In this document: positions 26,476-36,401 of the stretch, one piece after another
Position numbering within the stretch: the first letter of the stretch is position 1
Layout of the letters: each line of letters opens with the position of its first letter
Source: Ochrobactrum quorumnocens
GTDB lineage: Bacteria; Pseudomonadota; Alphaproteobacteria; Rhizobiales; Rhizobiaceae
Assembly: GCF_002278035.1 (NCBI RefSeq)
Contig: NZ_CP022605.1
Coordinates: 806,001 to 870,000, forward strand
Length of the DNA: 64,000 nucleotides
Direction: 5' to 3'
Notes under the pieces: generated by a model
Told to the model about the DNA's origin: nothing
The model's database searches: none
Seen by the model: the letters and a program-made list of their open reading frames with translations, nothing else
Made by a program: the position numbers and the translations under genes

Positions 26476-29400
26476 ATGATCAACCAAACCTCCCAATTTA
26501 TAGTGACGGCGAGGCGGTCCGGGTCGCTTCTGGCCACGACCGTTCTCGTGTTGTGCCTTATCCGATTGGCAACCACCGTGCCCGCATCGGCCCAAAGCAT
26601 CACCACGTCCGGAGACGTTACCCCCTCCCCGGCGTCGTCACCCGTATGGCATGTTGGTGTTGTCAATGTCGGCAATGCAGGAGAAGGAACGCTGACGGTG
26701 GAGGGCGGGGGGCTTCTCATCAGCACATATGGCCAGATCGGCGTCCAGGCCGGGGGCGCGGGAACGGTGACTGTGGCGGGGTCCGGGTCGGGCTGGTTGA
26801 GCAACAGCACTATCTACGTCGGTATGTTTGGCACCGGTACGCTCAATATCGAGGATGGGGGGACCGTCAGTAATGCCCAAAGCGGATATATTGGCAACTA
26901 CGGGGGCTCTGCCGGCGCCGTGGCCGTCACCGGGATTGGATCGACTTGGGCGAATGCGGATTATCTTTCCGTGGGATATATGGGCAGTGGCGCACTCACC
27001 ATAACCGATGGCGGTAGGGTCACAAACAGTTTTGGCTACATAGGCGCGAATCTCGGCTCCATCGGAACGGCGACCGTGTCTGGAGGCGGTTCAAGCTGGG
27101 AAAACAGCGGCGATCTGGTTGTTGGCCAGCTTGGAGACGGCACGCTAGCCATCGAAAGCGGCGGTGCAGTCAGCAATGCGACTGGACATATTGGTTTCAG
27201 TCCCGGTTCAATTGGCACAATAACGGTGACGGGCGAAAACTCGTCATGGACAAACCATAGCACTCTTGTTGTCGGCAACTACGGCACTGGTAGGCTGACT
27301 GTTGCGCAGGGCGGCGTGGTCAGCAGTGAGGATGGCGGCATCGGTATCCAGGCTGGTTCCTTCGGTACGGTGACGGTGAGGGATGTTGGCTCGATCTGGA
27401 CCATGGTAAACGATCTCGTAATCGGTAGGGCTGGCAGTGGCACTGTGTCGGTCGCGGCAGGTGGCATGGTCAATAACGGGTTTGGCTATATTGGCACAGG
27501 CTTGGGTGCAGAAAGTCATGTCAATATCACCGGCGCTGGTTCGCAGTGGACTAACGCCCACAGTCTTTTCGTTGGCGATGCTGGTGGCCATGGCACGCTT
27601 CTGATCGAGAACGGCGGTACAGTCAGCAATGGCTACGGGGTAATCGGCAGCGGCACCGGAACTGGCACCAAAGGTGCGGTCATCGTGACTGGTGAAAACT
27701 CCAGGTGGTCCAATCTGGGCGACCTTAATCTTGGCAATTCGGGCACGGGTACACTGACTGTCGAAGAGGGAGGTGCGGTCCTTACCGGCAGGGCCGGTTA
27801 TGTCGGCTATGGCGCCGGTGCCTTTGGCGCTGTCACCGTTCTGGGAGAAGGATCGTCATGGGAGAGTTCCCTCGGTATTTACGTGGGTGTTTTTGGTAAC
27901 GGTGAGCTTTCGATCAAGGAGGGGGGCAGGGTGTCCGGCTACGGCGGCACTCTCGGTGACTTCGCAGATTCCGCTGGCCTAGCCACGGTCAGTGGCATGA
28001 ACTCATCCTGGATAAACACCGCGGACGTCATAATTGGTAACAACGGCGCGGGCACATTGTCTGTCGAAGATGGCGGCCAGGTTTCGAATACGTTCGGGAC
28101 TATGGCAAAGGAAGCCGGCTCAAAAGCCGCGGTTACCGTCACTGGTAATGATTCAGCCTGGATAAACAGTGACACGCTTTATATTGGCTTGCGCGGGACA
28201 GGGGCGTTGTCAGTCGAGGATGGTGGCTATGTATCCAACGCCACCGGTTTCATCGGTCGCGCGGGTGATGCACGAGGCATGGTCACAGTGGCGGGGAGCG
28301 GCTCCGCATGGGACAACGACACTCTATATGTTGGCACAGACGGAAAGGGCTCGCTGTCGGTAATGAACGGCGGCGCCGTATCGAATGAGTCTGCCGGGTT
28401 TGTCGGATATTCATCGGGTGCCCAAGGAGATGTCTTGGTAACTGGCCGCGGTTCAAGTTGGACCAGCAAAGGCAATCTCAACGTCGGATACGCTGGTACT
28501 GGCATCCTGACCATCGCCGATGGCGCTACCGTCACGGCTGCGAGCGGGGTGGGGAGTATCGACGTTGCCAGCATCTCCAGTTCGACCGGTACAATCAATA
28601 TTGGGGCGGCATCGGGTGAACATGCCGCCAATGCCGGCACGCTCAAATCTGCCGGATTGCTGTTTGGCAGCGGGACTGGCTCGCTTGTGTTCAACCACAC
28701 TGGCCTTTCAGACGGTTTCGTGCTGGATTTTGCTCCGGATATCGCCGGTCGAGGAACAATCTTTAATGAAAATGGCAATACGGTCCTGAATGGGGATAAT
28801 TCCCACTTCACAGGTGAGACGGAGGTAACGGGGGGCGAGTTGACGATCGCGGATCGGATTGGAGGCTCAGCGTCGGTGCACGGCGGCAGTTTGCGGGTGA
28901 ACGGCCAACTCGGCGGCAATGTTGAGGTTTCTGACACCGGACGGATCATGGGACGCGGAACAATCGAGGGGAGCCTCTCGCTCTCTAGCGGCGGCACTTT
29001 ATCAGGCCAACAGGGACAGGCATTGGCTGTAGTCGGTGATCTGAGGCTCGACGCGGGCAGTGCTGTTGAAGTCGCTCTGGGAGGTGTCTCGTCGCCTGCG
29101 CTCTTCAACGTCGGCGGTAACCTCACACTCGACGGCATGCTTGAGGTTACCGATCAGGGCGGGTTTGGTGTCGGTGTGTACCGACTGTTCGACTATGCCG
29201 GAGGGTTGACGGACAACGGCCTTAGCATCGGCTCGACACCGGCGGGCGTTGTCGCGGACGATCTATCCATCCAGACAGCAGTCGACGGTCAGATTAATCT
29301 GGTTTCAACCGCCGGAGCGGAGCTCGGCTTCTGGGACGGCGGCGATGTAGCACTACACGACAATAATGCCGTGGACGGTGGTTCTGGCACATGGAGGGCG

Positions 29401-32019
29401 GACGGGCGTAACTGGACCTCTGACAATGGCTCGATCAACGGATCCTTTAAACCGTACCCAACCTTTGCGATCTTTCAGGGAACGTCCGGGGCAGTCGCGG
29501 TCGACAATAGAGCAGGCGCGATCGGCGTCACTGGCATGCAGTTTGCCACCGACGGATATCGCGTTTCGGGCGATCCAGTCGAGCTTCTCGGCATGAATGG
29601 CGAAACCATCATCAGGGTTGGCGACGGTGGTGCCTCAGACAGCGGAACCGCGGTTGGAATATCGGCAACGTTAAGCGGTGCCTCCGGCGTGGTGAAGACA
29701 GGTGCCGGATCTTTAGTGCTCACCGGCAATAACACCTACACCGGAGATACACGCATCTCCTCCGGCACATTGTGGCTGTCGTCGGATGCCAATCTCGGTG
29801 CATCATCAGGGGCGGTGATTTTTGACGGAGGAACGCTGGCTACGACGTCCGGTTTTACCTCGGGCCGTGCGATCACCTTTAACGATTCTGCACGCATCGA
29901 TGTTTTCGCAGATCGCGAACTTTCCTTGTACGGCGCGATATCGGGGACGGGCGGCCTTGAGAAGCTTGGCAATGGAACATTGAAACTGTCCGGAGAGAAC
30001 ACTTACGGGGGAGATACAGTTGTACGGGCCGGAACACTGATTGGCGATGCGGGCTCTATTACGGGCAATATTGCCAATGCGGGCACGGTCGTGTTCGAGC
30101 AAGGCGCAAATAAATCCTTCATCGGCAATATTGTCGGGTTCGGTGGCTTGACCGGCAAGATGATCAAGCGTGGGACAGGTACGCTCACGCTCACCGGCAG
30201 CTCGCATCTCGGCTGGACAGTCGATGCTGGTGAACTGGTTTCGGCGACCAATCGGTTTACCAGCGATCTCGTCATTGGTGCCGATGGCAGCTTTACCTTC
30301 GATCAGGACTATGCCGGCAGTTATGCCGGTACGATAATCGGCTCGGGGGCACTACTGCTGACCGGCGGAGGCGCTGTTGCGCTGACTGCTGACAGTTCAG
30401 GATTTGCCGGAACCACTGCGCTATCCAATATGACGCTCGTCGTCGCTGAGGCACTCGGTGGTTCCCTCTCTATCCTTGACGGCGGTCGTCTGGAAGGCAC
30501 CGGCACGGTTGGCCCAACGACGGTTGCTGCCGGCGGCACGCTTGCGCCGGGAAACTCGATCGGCACGCTTGCCGTCGATGGTGACCTTAGTTTTGCACCC
30601 GGATCACGCTACGAGGTGGAAGTCAATCCCCAGCGTACTGACAGAGATCTTTTGTATGTGGCTGGCAATGCCGCACTCAATGGCGGAGCTATTGCCCATA
30701 TCGGCGCGACGGGTGAATATGAACTGCGTTCGACCTATACCATCATTTCTGCCCATGGTGCTCTATCGGGCACATTCGATGGTGTAACGTCGGACTTTGC
30801 CTTCCTGAACCCTGACCTGATCTACGACTACGGCGCGGGAACCGTCGATCTGTTGCTAGTTCGCAATGATCGCGATTTCGCTTCTGTGGCCCTGACACCG
30901 AACCAGATCGCCACTGCACAAGGGATCGACAGCATCGGTTTTGATGCCAGCGATGCAGTTTACGATGCGGTAGCTCAAATCACCGCCGATAACCAGCTTA
31001 TCCGGGCCAGTTTCGACGCGCTCTCGGGCGAGATCCATGCCTCGGCGATGACAGCGCTAATTGAGGACAGCCGGCTTATTCGCAACGCCGCCAATGACCG
31101 GATCCGCGCAGCATTCGGCAACACTGGCGCATCTGCTACGCCGGTCTTGGCTTATGGCCCGGAAGACGCCCCTATACTCGTTGACGCCGAACATGCCGGT
31201 CCGGCATTCTGGAGCCATGGATTTGGCTCTTGGGGTTCGGCCGATGACGACAGCAATGCAGCCTCGCTTGACCGCGCGACAGGCGGCGTGCTGGTCGGAG
31301 CAGATAGATTGGTCGATGAATGGCGCCTTGGCCTGCTGGTGGGCTACAGCCAGTCGAGCTTTGACGCGCGGGATCGGGCTTCATCGGGCTCAAGCAACAA
31401 TTATCATCTTGGCCTGTATGGTGGAACCGAGTGGGGCGAACTAGCCCTACGCACTGGTGCTGCTTACACTTGGCACAATATCGATACTAGGCGTTCTGTC
31501 GCCATCCCTGGGCTTGCCGATAGCCCTTCAGCAGATTATAGCGCTGCGACTTTCCAGGTGTTTGGTGAACTGGCCCATGGCTTGGAGCTAGATTCCGAGT
31601 CGCGACTGGAGCCTTTCGCTAACCTCGCCCATCTAAGCCTGCATCGCGACGGTTTTGGGGAACAGGGCGGTGCGGCGACACTCACGGCAGCGAGCACGAC
31701 TGCCGGCGTGACCTTCACAACGCTTGGGCTAAGGAGCGAGCACAACCTCACGTTCGGCACCATGGATGCGAAACTCAATGGTACAGTCGGCTGGCGGTAC
31801 GCCTTTGGTGACACCACGCCGGAAAGCAATCACGCCTTCTGGACCAGTGACGCTTTTACTATCGCCGGCGCGCCGGTCGCCAAGGATACAGCCATTATCG
31901 ACGCCGGCATTGACCTAAATCTGACACCCGACGCAGCCGTTGGTCTGTATTACACCGGCCAACTTTCCTCAGTCTCTGCCGATCACGGCTTTAAGGCAAA
32001 CCTGAATATGAGGTTCTAG
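26476..32019 (+). CDS. Giant repeat-containing autotransporter, about 1847 aa
   Basis: ATG 26476 is preferred over GTG 26455, which overlaps the preceding stop and has no ribosome site. The signal peptide ends near ASAQS (residue about 40). The passenger has about twelve roughly 49-residue repeats (about 72-695), each with G-S-x-W, a VG-x2-G-x-G-x-L step and an IGxxxGS turn. PATR-like beta-helix rungs follow (LTGNNTYTGDTRISSGTL, LSGENTYGGDTVVRAGTL). The translocator barrel (about 1570-1847) starts around FWSHGFGSWGSADDD and ends NLNMRF. It is probably an adhesin or biofilm factor. The repeat DNA is GC-rich compared with nearby genes. Confidence 0.9.
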   Translation: MINQTSQFIVTARRSGSLLATTVLVLCLIRLATTVPASAQSITTSGDVTPSPASSPVWHVGVVNVGNAGEGTLTVEGGGLLISTYGQIGVQAGGAGTVTVAGSGSGWLSNSTIYVGMFGTGTLNIEDGGTVSNAQSGYIGNYGGSAGAVAVTGIGSTWANADYLSVGYMGSGALTITDGGRVTNSFGYIGANLGSIGTATVSGGGSSWENSGDLVVGQLGDGTLAIESGGAVSNATGHIGFSPGSIGTITVTGENSSWTNHSTLVVGNYGTGRLTVAQGGVVSSEDGGIGIQAGSFGTVTVRDVGSIWTMVNDLVIGRAGSGTVSVAAGGMVNNGFGYIGTGLGAESHVNITGAGSQWTNAHSLFVGDAGGHGTLLIENGGTVSNGYGVIGSGTGTGTKGAVIVTGENSRWSNLGDLNLGNSGTGTLTVEEGGAVLTGRAGYVGYGAGAFGAVTVLGEGSSWESSLGIYVGVFGNGELSIKEGGRVSGYGGTLGDFADSAGLATVSGMNSSWINTADVIIGNNGAGTLSVEDGGQVSNTFGTMAKEAGSKAAVTVTGNDSAWINSDTLYIGLRGTGALSVEDGGYVSNATGFIGRAGDARGMVTVAGSGSAWDNDTLYVGTDGKGSLSVMNGGAVSNESAGFVGYSSGAQGDVLVTGRGSSWTSKGNLNVGYAGTGILTIADGATVTAASGVGSIDVASISSSTGTINIGAASGEHAANAGTLKSAGLLFGSGTGSLVFNHTGLSDGFVLDFAPDIAGRGTIFNENGNTVLNGDNSHFTGETEVTGGELTIADRIGGSASVHGGSLRVNGQLGGNVEVSDTGRIMGRGTIEGSLSLSSGGTLSGQQGQALAVVGDLRLDAGSAVEVALGGVSSPALFNVGGNLTLDGMLEVTDQGGFGVGVYRLFDYAGGLTDNGLSIGSTPAGVVADDLSIQTAVDGQINLVSTAGAELGFWDGGDVALHDNNAVDGGSGTWRADGRNWTSDNGSINGSFKPYPTFAIFQGTSGAVAVDNRAGAIGVTGMQFATDGYRVSGDPVELLGMNGETIIRVGDGGASDSGTAVGISATLSGASGVVKTGAGSLVLTGNNTYTGDTRISSGTLWLSSDANLGASSGAVIFDGGTLATTSGFTSGRAITFNDSARIDVFADRELSLYGAISGTGGLEKLGNGTLKLSGENTYGGDTVVRAGTLIGDAGSITGNIANAGTVVFEQGANKSFIGNIVGFGGLTGKMIKRGTGTLTLTGSSHLGWTVDAGELVSATNRFTSDLVIGADGSFTFDQDYAGSYAGTIIGSGALLLTGGGAVALTADSSGFAGTTALSNMTLVVAEALGGSLSILDGGRLEGTGTVGPTTVAAGGTLAPGNSIGTLAVDGDLSFAPGSRYEVEVNPQRTDRDLLYVAGNAALNGGAIAHIGATGEYELRSTYTIISAHGALSGTFDGVTSDFAFLNPDLIYDYGAGTVDLLLVRNDRDFASVALTPNQIATAQGIDSIGFDASDAVYDAVAQITADNQLIRASFDALSGEIHASAMTALIEDSRLIRNAANDRIRAAFGNTGASATPVLAYGPEDAPILVDAEHAGPAFWSHGFGSWGSADDDSNAASLDRATGGVLVGADRLVDEWRLGLLVGYSQSSFDARDRASSGSSNNYHLGLYGGTEWGELALRTGAAYTWHNIDTRRSVAIPGLADSPSADYSAATFQVFGELAHGLELDSESRLEPFANLAHLSLHRDGFGEQGGAATLTAASTTAGVTFTTLGLRSEHNLTFGTMDAKLNGTVGWRYAFGDTTPESNHAFWTSDAFTIAGAPVAKDTAIIDAGIDLNLTPDAAVGLYYTGQLSSVSADHGFKANLNMRF
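26690..28560 (+). repeat. About twelve tandem 49-residue repeats in the autotransporter passenger
   Basis: Each unit of about 147 bp encodes GxGSxW, then L-x-VG-x2-GxGxLxVxxGGxVSN and IGxxxGSxGxVTV. Tryptophan contexts read in order are SGW, STW, SSW, SSW, SIW, SQW, SRW, SSW, SSW, SAW, SAW, SSW. Units differ at the DNA level, so they are old repeats rather than recent slippage products. Confidence 0.8.
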
Positions 32020-32074
32020 CATGAGCAGAGGTCATGGCGGTGCCATACTCAGCATTGTCCGCTATTCAACCTTT

Positions 32075-33270
32075 TTATTTCAGGTCCAATCTGTCGTTAA
32101 AATCAGGCAGAGCGTCCAACAACTCGTTGGAAGAACGATGACGTGTGCTGTTCAGTGCCGGAACTCTGCGGATAACGAGATTTTTCTGATTCGATGTTAA
32201 AGAGACCCAAGAAGCCATAAATGAGTGCTTAGTCCCCATGTGTGTTTCAAGATAGTCGGTAAAGCAGCCTGACATGCCCTGACCGCGGCGATGAGCCACG
32301 CCATGTGATCGAGTACTGCCTCGTTTTCCAGACGCGTCAAACGACAAAAGCTTCTGACGCAGCGTTGGCGCAAATGGGATGCCTTGCAGGGGTTGCCCTT
32401 GGACGACCGCTGTGCCGCGGATCGGATTGGTACATAAGCAGCGATGCCCGCTTTCCCGCAGGCTTGATATCCTCGATCCTGTCAAAGCTGAGCGTGTGCA
32501 TTGCCGCCTGCACCGTTGGCGCAAGCCCCCCATATCGAGCACCTTGGTTACACACTCTGGGTGTCATCGCCGACGCCGACCTTCGTCATGCACGCCCTTG
32601 CTCGGTCATCTGGATCGGTCAGCGAAATCTGGTTCTCGCCTGTGCGATCAAGCTCGTCTAAAAATGCTTTATGCCGGTCGCGCTTGCCCTCGATAGCTGC
32701 GATTTTCTCAGCCAGTTTGCCGTCACCTCTGCACTAACGCCGCCGCTGGCTTCTTCTTGCGCATCGCCTGCATCGAGCCGCGTTATATATCGTAAAGCTT
32801 TTCGGCGGTCTCGCGGATGAACTTAGTCGGCGAGCGCCGCGTGAAGTTGCGATCCTTATCGTTGGCTGCTTTGATACGGGGTCAAGCACCCGCCAGTAGC
32901 TCACGCCCGGACAGATCAAGCTGACGGCAGCGAACGACGATTCCCGGAAGACTTGCTTGAATGCCGACAGGTTTACCCGCCGAAAATCGGCGATCATGGG
33001 GATCCTGTTGGAGGTGCTGCAGCAGCCAGATGTCCTCGATACTGCCGTGGCCCTAAGCCCCAAGCCGCCGGCTGAATCGACGACTAGTGTAGCCACGAAC
33101 GTACCACTTGAGCAGATTTGCAGGGGCAAACCCCGGCAGCCCTGTATCCTTGGCCGTCACCCGCACGAGAAACCGGCGGCCTGAGGATCGAGGCCGTCGA
33201 CGGAGACTTCGATAAAGCGAGCCGGTTATTCGGGCCGGCATAATCGACTACCGCTTTCGATCAAAGCAGC
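32075..33270 (-). pseudogene. Decayed IS1182-family transposase
   Basis: Read on the minus strand in shifting frames, this stretch gives ordered pieces that resemble IS1182/DUF772-type transposases. They are FAPANLLKWYVRGYTSRRF (33053-33241 frame), IADFRRVNLSAFKQVFRE (32734-33129 frame), RIKAANDKDRNFTR about 32850, ENQISLTDPDD about 32640, and ENEAVLDHMAWL about 32310. The pieces are in the right order and span most of a normal transposase, but at least four frame changes and several stops intervene. No terminal inverted repeats were identified. The element is dead and its ends are uncertain by tens of bases. Confidence 0.75.
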
Positions 33271-33365
33271 AATTGCGAGCAGTCTGTTCCTGATAGACGT
33301 GACATGGCAAAGTCTACATAGAGGCAGTTCGAGAGAATCGCGCAGGTGTTTTTGGGAATACAACA

Positions 33366-34583
33366 ATGATGGGAATATCTATCAGCTTCCGTGAGCGGAT
33401 TTTGCTCTACGCTCTGCTCACGTCCCTAACTTCCATTAGCATCGACGCACTATTACCAGGTTTGCGGGCAATTGGGGCCGACGTCAGCGTTTCTCTGCCA
33501 TTCTCGACGCAGCACGTGATATCTTTGTTCATCTTCGGAATGGCCTTCGGGGAATTGCTGCTGGGACCACTTTCCGACGCTCTGGGCAGAAAGAAAGCTC
33601 TTGTCCTTGGCCTTAGTATCTATGCTGTGGGAACAGTCATGGCCATGCTAGCGGACTCGCTGGAAATGTTGATCCTGGGCCGATTTCTTCAGGGATTCGG
33701 TGTGTCTGGCCCAAAGATTGCGACACGTGCGATGATCCGTGACCAATTTGAGGGTGACGCCATGGCTCGTGTCATGTCCTTCATATTCACACTATTCATT
33801 ATCGTACCGATGTTGGCCCCGGTCTTAGCACAAGCCGTCATAAACACTGCAGGATGGCGCAGTATATTCGTCTTCTACCTTGTGTTTGCTGGAATGCTCG
33901 GCCTCTGGCTAATACTCCGCCACCCAGAAACGTTGTCTCCGGAGCAGCGGATCGCCTTTCGCCCAAGGCTGCTCTTCCGCAACGCGCAGGGCATTCTTGT
34001 CAATCGCCGCGTGGCACTGCTCATTCTCGCAACTGGCCTCGTCTTCGGTGCGCAGCTTCTATATTTAAGTATGGCCGCTGATCTATTCTTCGATTCCTAC
34101 GGGATCGCGGAGACCTTTCCGCTCTATTTTGCCATGTTGGCAACCAGTATCGGGCTAGCCTCGTTTCTCAATGCCCGGCTCGTTCAACGCTTCGGCATGA
34201 ATGCGATGGCACGCGCTGGATTTCTAGGACTAACACTTGGCGGGATGGCGATGCTTTTCGCGGTTTTTGTCTTTGAGGGGCATTTGCCGCTTACTGTCCT
34301 TCTGGCTCTGACCTATGCTGCGTTCTTCGCCATCGGCATGCTCTTCGGCAATCTCAACGCAATGGCGATGCGCCCGCTGGGGCAGGTGGCGGGATTGGCC
34401 GCCTCACTGATTGCCTCAGGCTCCAGTTTTGTCGCCACGATCTTTGCAGTCACAATGGGCCACTTCTACGACGGTACGCCTCTCAACATGGCCTGCGGTC
34501 TGTTTATTGCTGGCACAATCGCTCTAGCTCTGTCCGAGCTAGCGGCTCGGGGCTCTACTACTCCAGTAGAAGTTGCTCGATAG
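33366..34583 (+). CDS. MFS transporter, Bcr/CflA-like multidrug efflux
   Basis: 405 aa with about twelve hydrophobic segments. The motif A loop between segments 2 and 3 reads GPLSDALGRKKAL, and ALLTSLTSISIDALLPGL in the first helix is typical of the Bcr/CflA drug:proton antiporter group (DHA1). The central loop and a second six-helix half are complete. It starts at ATG 33366 (or the next codon), just downstream of the dead IS1182 copy, and is convergent with the GlxA-type regulator. It may have arrived with or beside the insertion element. The drug or metabolite exported is unknown. Confidence 0.88.
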   Translation: MMGISISFRERILLYALLTSLTSISIDALLPGLRAIGADVSVSLPFSTQHVISLFIFGMAFGELLLGPLSDALGRKKALVLGLSIYAVGTVMAMLADSLEMLILGRFLQGFGVSGPKIATRAMIRDQFEGDAMARVMSFIFTLFIIVPMLAPVLAQAVINTAGWRSIFVFYLVFAGMLGLWLILRHPETLSPEQRIAFRPRLLFRNAQGILVNRRVALLILATGLVFGAQLLYLSMAADLFFDSYGIAETFPLYFAMLATSIGLASFLNARLVQRFGMNAMARAGFLGLTLGGMAMLFAVFVFEGHLPLTVLLALTYAAFFAIGMLFGNLNAMAMRPLGQVAGLAASLIASGSSFVATIFAVTMGHFYDGTPLNMACGLFIAGTIALALSELAARGSTTPVEVAR

Positions 34584-34669
34584 CGTCTGACCTGAATGGA
34601 GTCTTACTCACTTCTGGAGTTCTCGGACAGTCTGCAGAATATATGCGGTATCAGACTATCAGGAGATAG

Positions 34670-35638
34670 TCATGCTCGAAATCGCTGTCGATATTCTCCT
34701 GGTGACAGTCCAACAATGCGAACGAAGATTTTGCTAAACGCACTGGGATCAGAATACCCGACCTCCCACGCGATGCGCTCGATAGGGGAGTAACCGAACT
34801 GCAATAGCTCCTGAGCCTTCGCGGTTCGCAAGCGTTGAGCATAGTCGGTCGCGGTCATTCCTGTGGCCCTGTGGAAGCGACGCAGGAAAGTGCGTTCCTC
34901 GAGACCTGCCTGTTTGGCCAAGATCGCCAGCCTTGCCTCTTTGCCTCCATTCGCCTCAAGAAAATGCTGCGCCTTAATGATTGCTGCGTCCCCGTGTGTT
35001 AGCCGTGGAGCGAGCCCGCTGTAATAGCTTTGTTCGCGCCCAGGGGGATCAATTAGGAGCATACGTGCGGTCTGAGCCATTACCACAGGACCAAGAAAAC
35101 GCCCCACAAACTTTAAGCCGAGATCGGTCCATGCCATCAGCCCACCCACTGAGATGATATCTCCGTCATCGATAATCAGCCTATCTGTATCAAGCACGAC
35201 ATTGGGAAACCGATCGCGAAAGGTGTCGGCAGATGCCCAGTGGGTCGTGATCGTTCGTCCGGTGACGAGCCCAGTTTCCGCCAAAAGGAACGCCCCCGCG
35301 CAGACGGAAGCCAGTAGCGATCCTTCGCTATGACGTGTGCGCAGCCAGCGCGCAAGCGGCGCGGCAGCTTCAGCCGATATCGGAGGCTCCAACGAAGGCG
35401 GCAGGATCACCACGTCGCAAGGGCCTGTGTCCTCCCTGCTTGCGTCGGGATCGCTGTCGAACACCACAACAGGCTCTTCATCGCCCTCGATCCGCAAATG
35501 CCGTACTATCAGACGCCGAGTAGCGGAATCGGCACTATCAGCCATCCGGCAGGCCACCTTGAACAAATCGGTCAGTCCCAGCGCCGCCGAAGTCTGCACG
35601 CCAGGATAAAGCAGGATTCCTATTCGCACATGTGTCAT
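34670..35638 (-). CDS. GlxA-type transcriptional regulator (DJ-1/PfpI + AraC HTH)
   Basis: 322 aa. The N-terminal class-I amidotransferase-like fold (residues about 1-190) contains the nucleophile-elbow motif SVCAGAFLLAETGL; such domains here sense ligand rather than act as enzymes. The C-terminal AraC domain (about 215-320) has ARLAILAKQAGLEERTFLRRF and PIERIAWEVGYSDPSAFSKIF. GlxA-like regulators often control nitrogen or quaternary-amine catabolism. It is divergent from the cysteine hydrolase at 35741 across 102 bp with TTGTCG/CGACAA repeats, so that gene is the likely target. Confidence 0.9.
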   Translation of the reverse strand: MTHVRIGILLYPGVQTSAALGLTDLFKVACRMADSADSATRRLIVRHLRIEGDEEPVVVFDSDPDASREDTGPCDVVILPPSLEPPISAEAAAPLARWLRTRHSEGSLLASVCAGAFLLAETGLVTGRTITTHWASADTFRDRFPNVVLDTDRLIIDDGDIISVGGLMAWTDLGLKFVGRFLGPVVMAQTARMLLIDPPGREQSYYSGLAPRLTHGDAAIIKAQHFLEANGGKEARLAILAKQAGLEERTFLRRFHRATGMTATDYAQRLRTAKAQELLQFGYSPIERIAWEVGYSDPSAFSKIFVRIVGLSPGEYRQRFRA

Positions 35639-35659
35639 TGTCGATATTGCCCTTTATTA

Positions 35660-35673
35660 TGTCGTTTTCGACA
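35660..35673. promoter_or_regulatory. Candidate operator in glxA-hydrolase divergent promoter
   Basis: TGTCGTTTTCGACA is an inverted repeat with 5-bp arms. Related half sites TTGTCG at 35639-35644 and GCGACAA at 35677-35683 lie on either side. The cluster sits between the divergent GlxA-type gene and the hydrolase gene. Confidence 0.4.
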
Positions 35674-35740
35674 ATTGCGACAACGTCACCTGAAACGATA
35701 TTCAGTGCAAGCAAGAACTTACTGTGAAAGGACCTTCGAT

Positions 35741-36283
35741 ATGTCGAAGCGCGCTATTCTGGTCGTCGACCTCCAAAACGAATATTGGCCGTCGGGCAAC
35801 CTTCCGCTCTATGGCATCGCCGCCGCCGCCACCAATGCTGCCCGCGTCATGGATCATGCCCGAGCGAAAGGTGATCTGGTCGTTAACATTCGCCATGAGA
35901 TGGCCGGAGCGTCATTCTTCGTGCCCGGCAGTGAGGGTGCCAAGATTAATCAAGCCGTACTGCCGAAGGATGATGAGGCCGTCATCACCAAGCACTTCCC
36001 TAACTCATTCCGCGAAACCGGGTTGTCCAATCTGCTCAAGGAAAACGGCATTGAGGACGTCGTGGTCGTCGGCGCGATGAGCCATATGTGTGTTGATGCG
36101 ACGGTGCGCGCAGCCAACGATCTCGGGTACAAAACAACGACGATCCACGATGCCTGCGCAACGCTTGATTTGAACTTCAACGGCATCACCACTCCAGCAG
36201 AACAAGTGCACGCAGCAATGATGGCAGCGCTTTCCTTTGGCTATGGCGACGTGATATCTACCGACACCTTCCTCGCTCGCTAA
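35741..36283 (+). CDS. Cysteine hydrolase, isochorismatase-like family
   Basis: 180 aa from ATG 35741, preceded by AAAGGA. The catalytic triad of the family is visible: Asp in ILVVDLQNEYW, Lys in VITKHFPNSF and Cys in MSHMCVDATVRAA, with the usual cis-peptide region before it. Such enzymes hydrolyse amides (nicotinamide, ureidoacrylate, biuret, N-carbamoylsarcosine) or isochorismate. The pairing with a GlxA-type regulator is common for inducible amide hydrolases. The substrate is unknown. A truncated lipoprotein-like ORF follows 25 bp later. Confidence 0.9.
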   Translation: MSKRAILVVDLQNEYWPSGNLPLYGIAAAATNAARVMDHARAKGDLVVNIRHEMAGASFFVPGSEGAKINQAVLPKDDEAVITKHFPNSFRETGLSNLLKENGIEDVVVVGAMSHMCVDATVRAANDLGYKTTTIHDACATLDLNFNGITTPAEQVHAAMMAALSFGYGDVISTDTFLAR

Positions 36284-36308
36284 CGCCCCGTTCAGGAGAA
36301 GACTAGCC

Positions 36309-36401
36309 ATGACTACACGCAGAGAGCTTTTTGCCTTGTCAGGCGTTGCGCTTGTCGCCAGTGCCTTTCCGGCATGCGAACAGGTCGGCGCCACGCCATA
36401 G
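36309..36401 (+). pseudogene. Truncated export-signal ORF (30 codons)
   Basis: It starts 25 bp after the hydrolase with AGGAGAAG upstream. It encodes TTRRELFALSGVALVASA then FPAC, which looks like a Tat-like or lipoprotein signal with a possible lipobox cysteine, followed shortly by TAG. The mature protein is missing. It is probably the preserved 5' end of a gene deleted or scrambled downstream. Confidence 0.5.

Noticed and set aside
26690-28560. Tandem repeats as a CRISPR array
   Set aside because: The repeats are about 147 bp, diverged, in frame and encode beta-helix rungs within an open gene, with no spacers.
28227-29138. 303-codon open frame on the minus strand inside the large autotransporter
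   Set aside because: It is the antisense shadow of GC-rich repeat DNA. It has a Pro/Ser-rich, low-complexity composition, no ribosome site and no domain.
32305-32661. 118-codon plus-strand frame as a real gene
   Set aside because: It is antisense to the frameshifted IS1182-type transposase remnant, which explains the DNA better.
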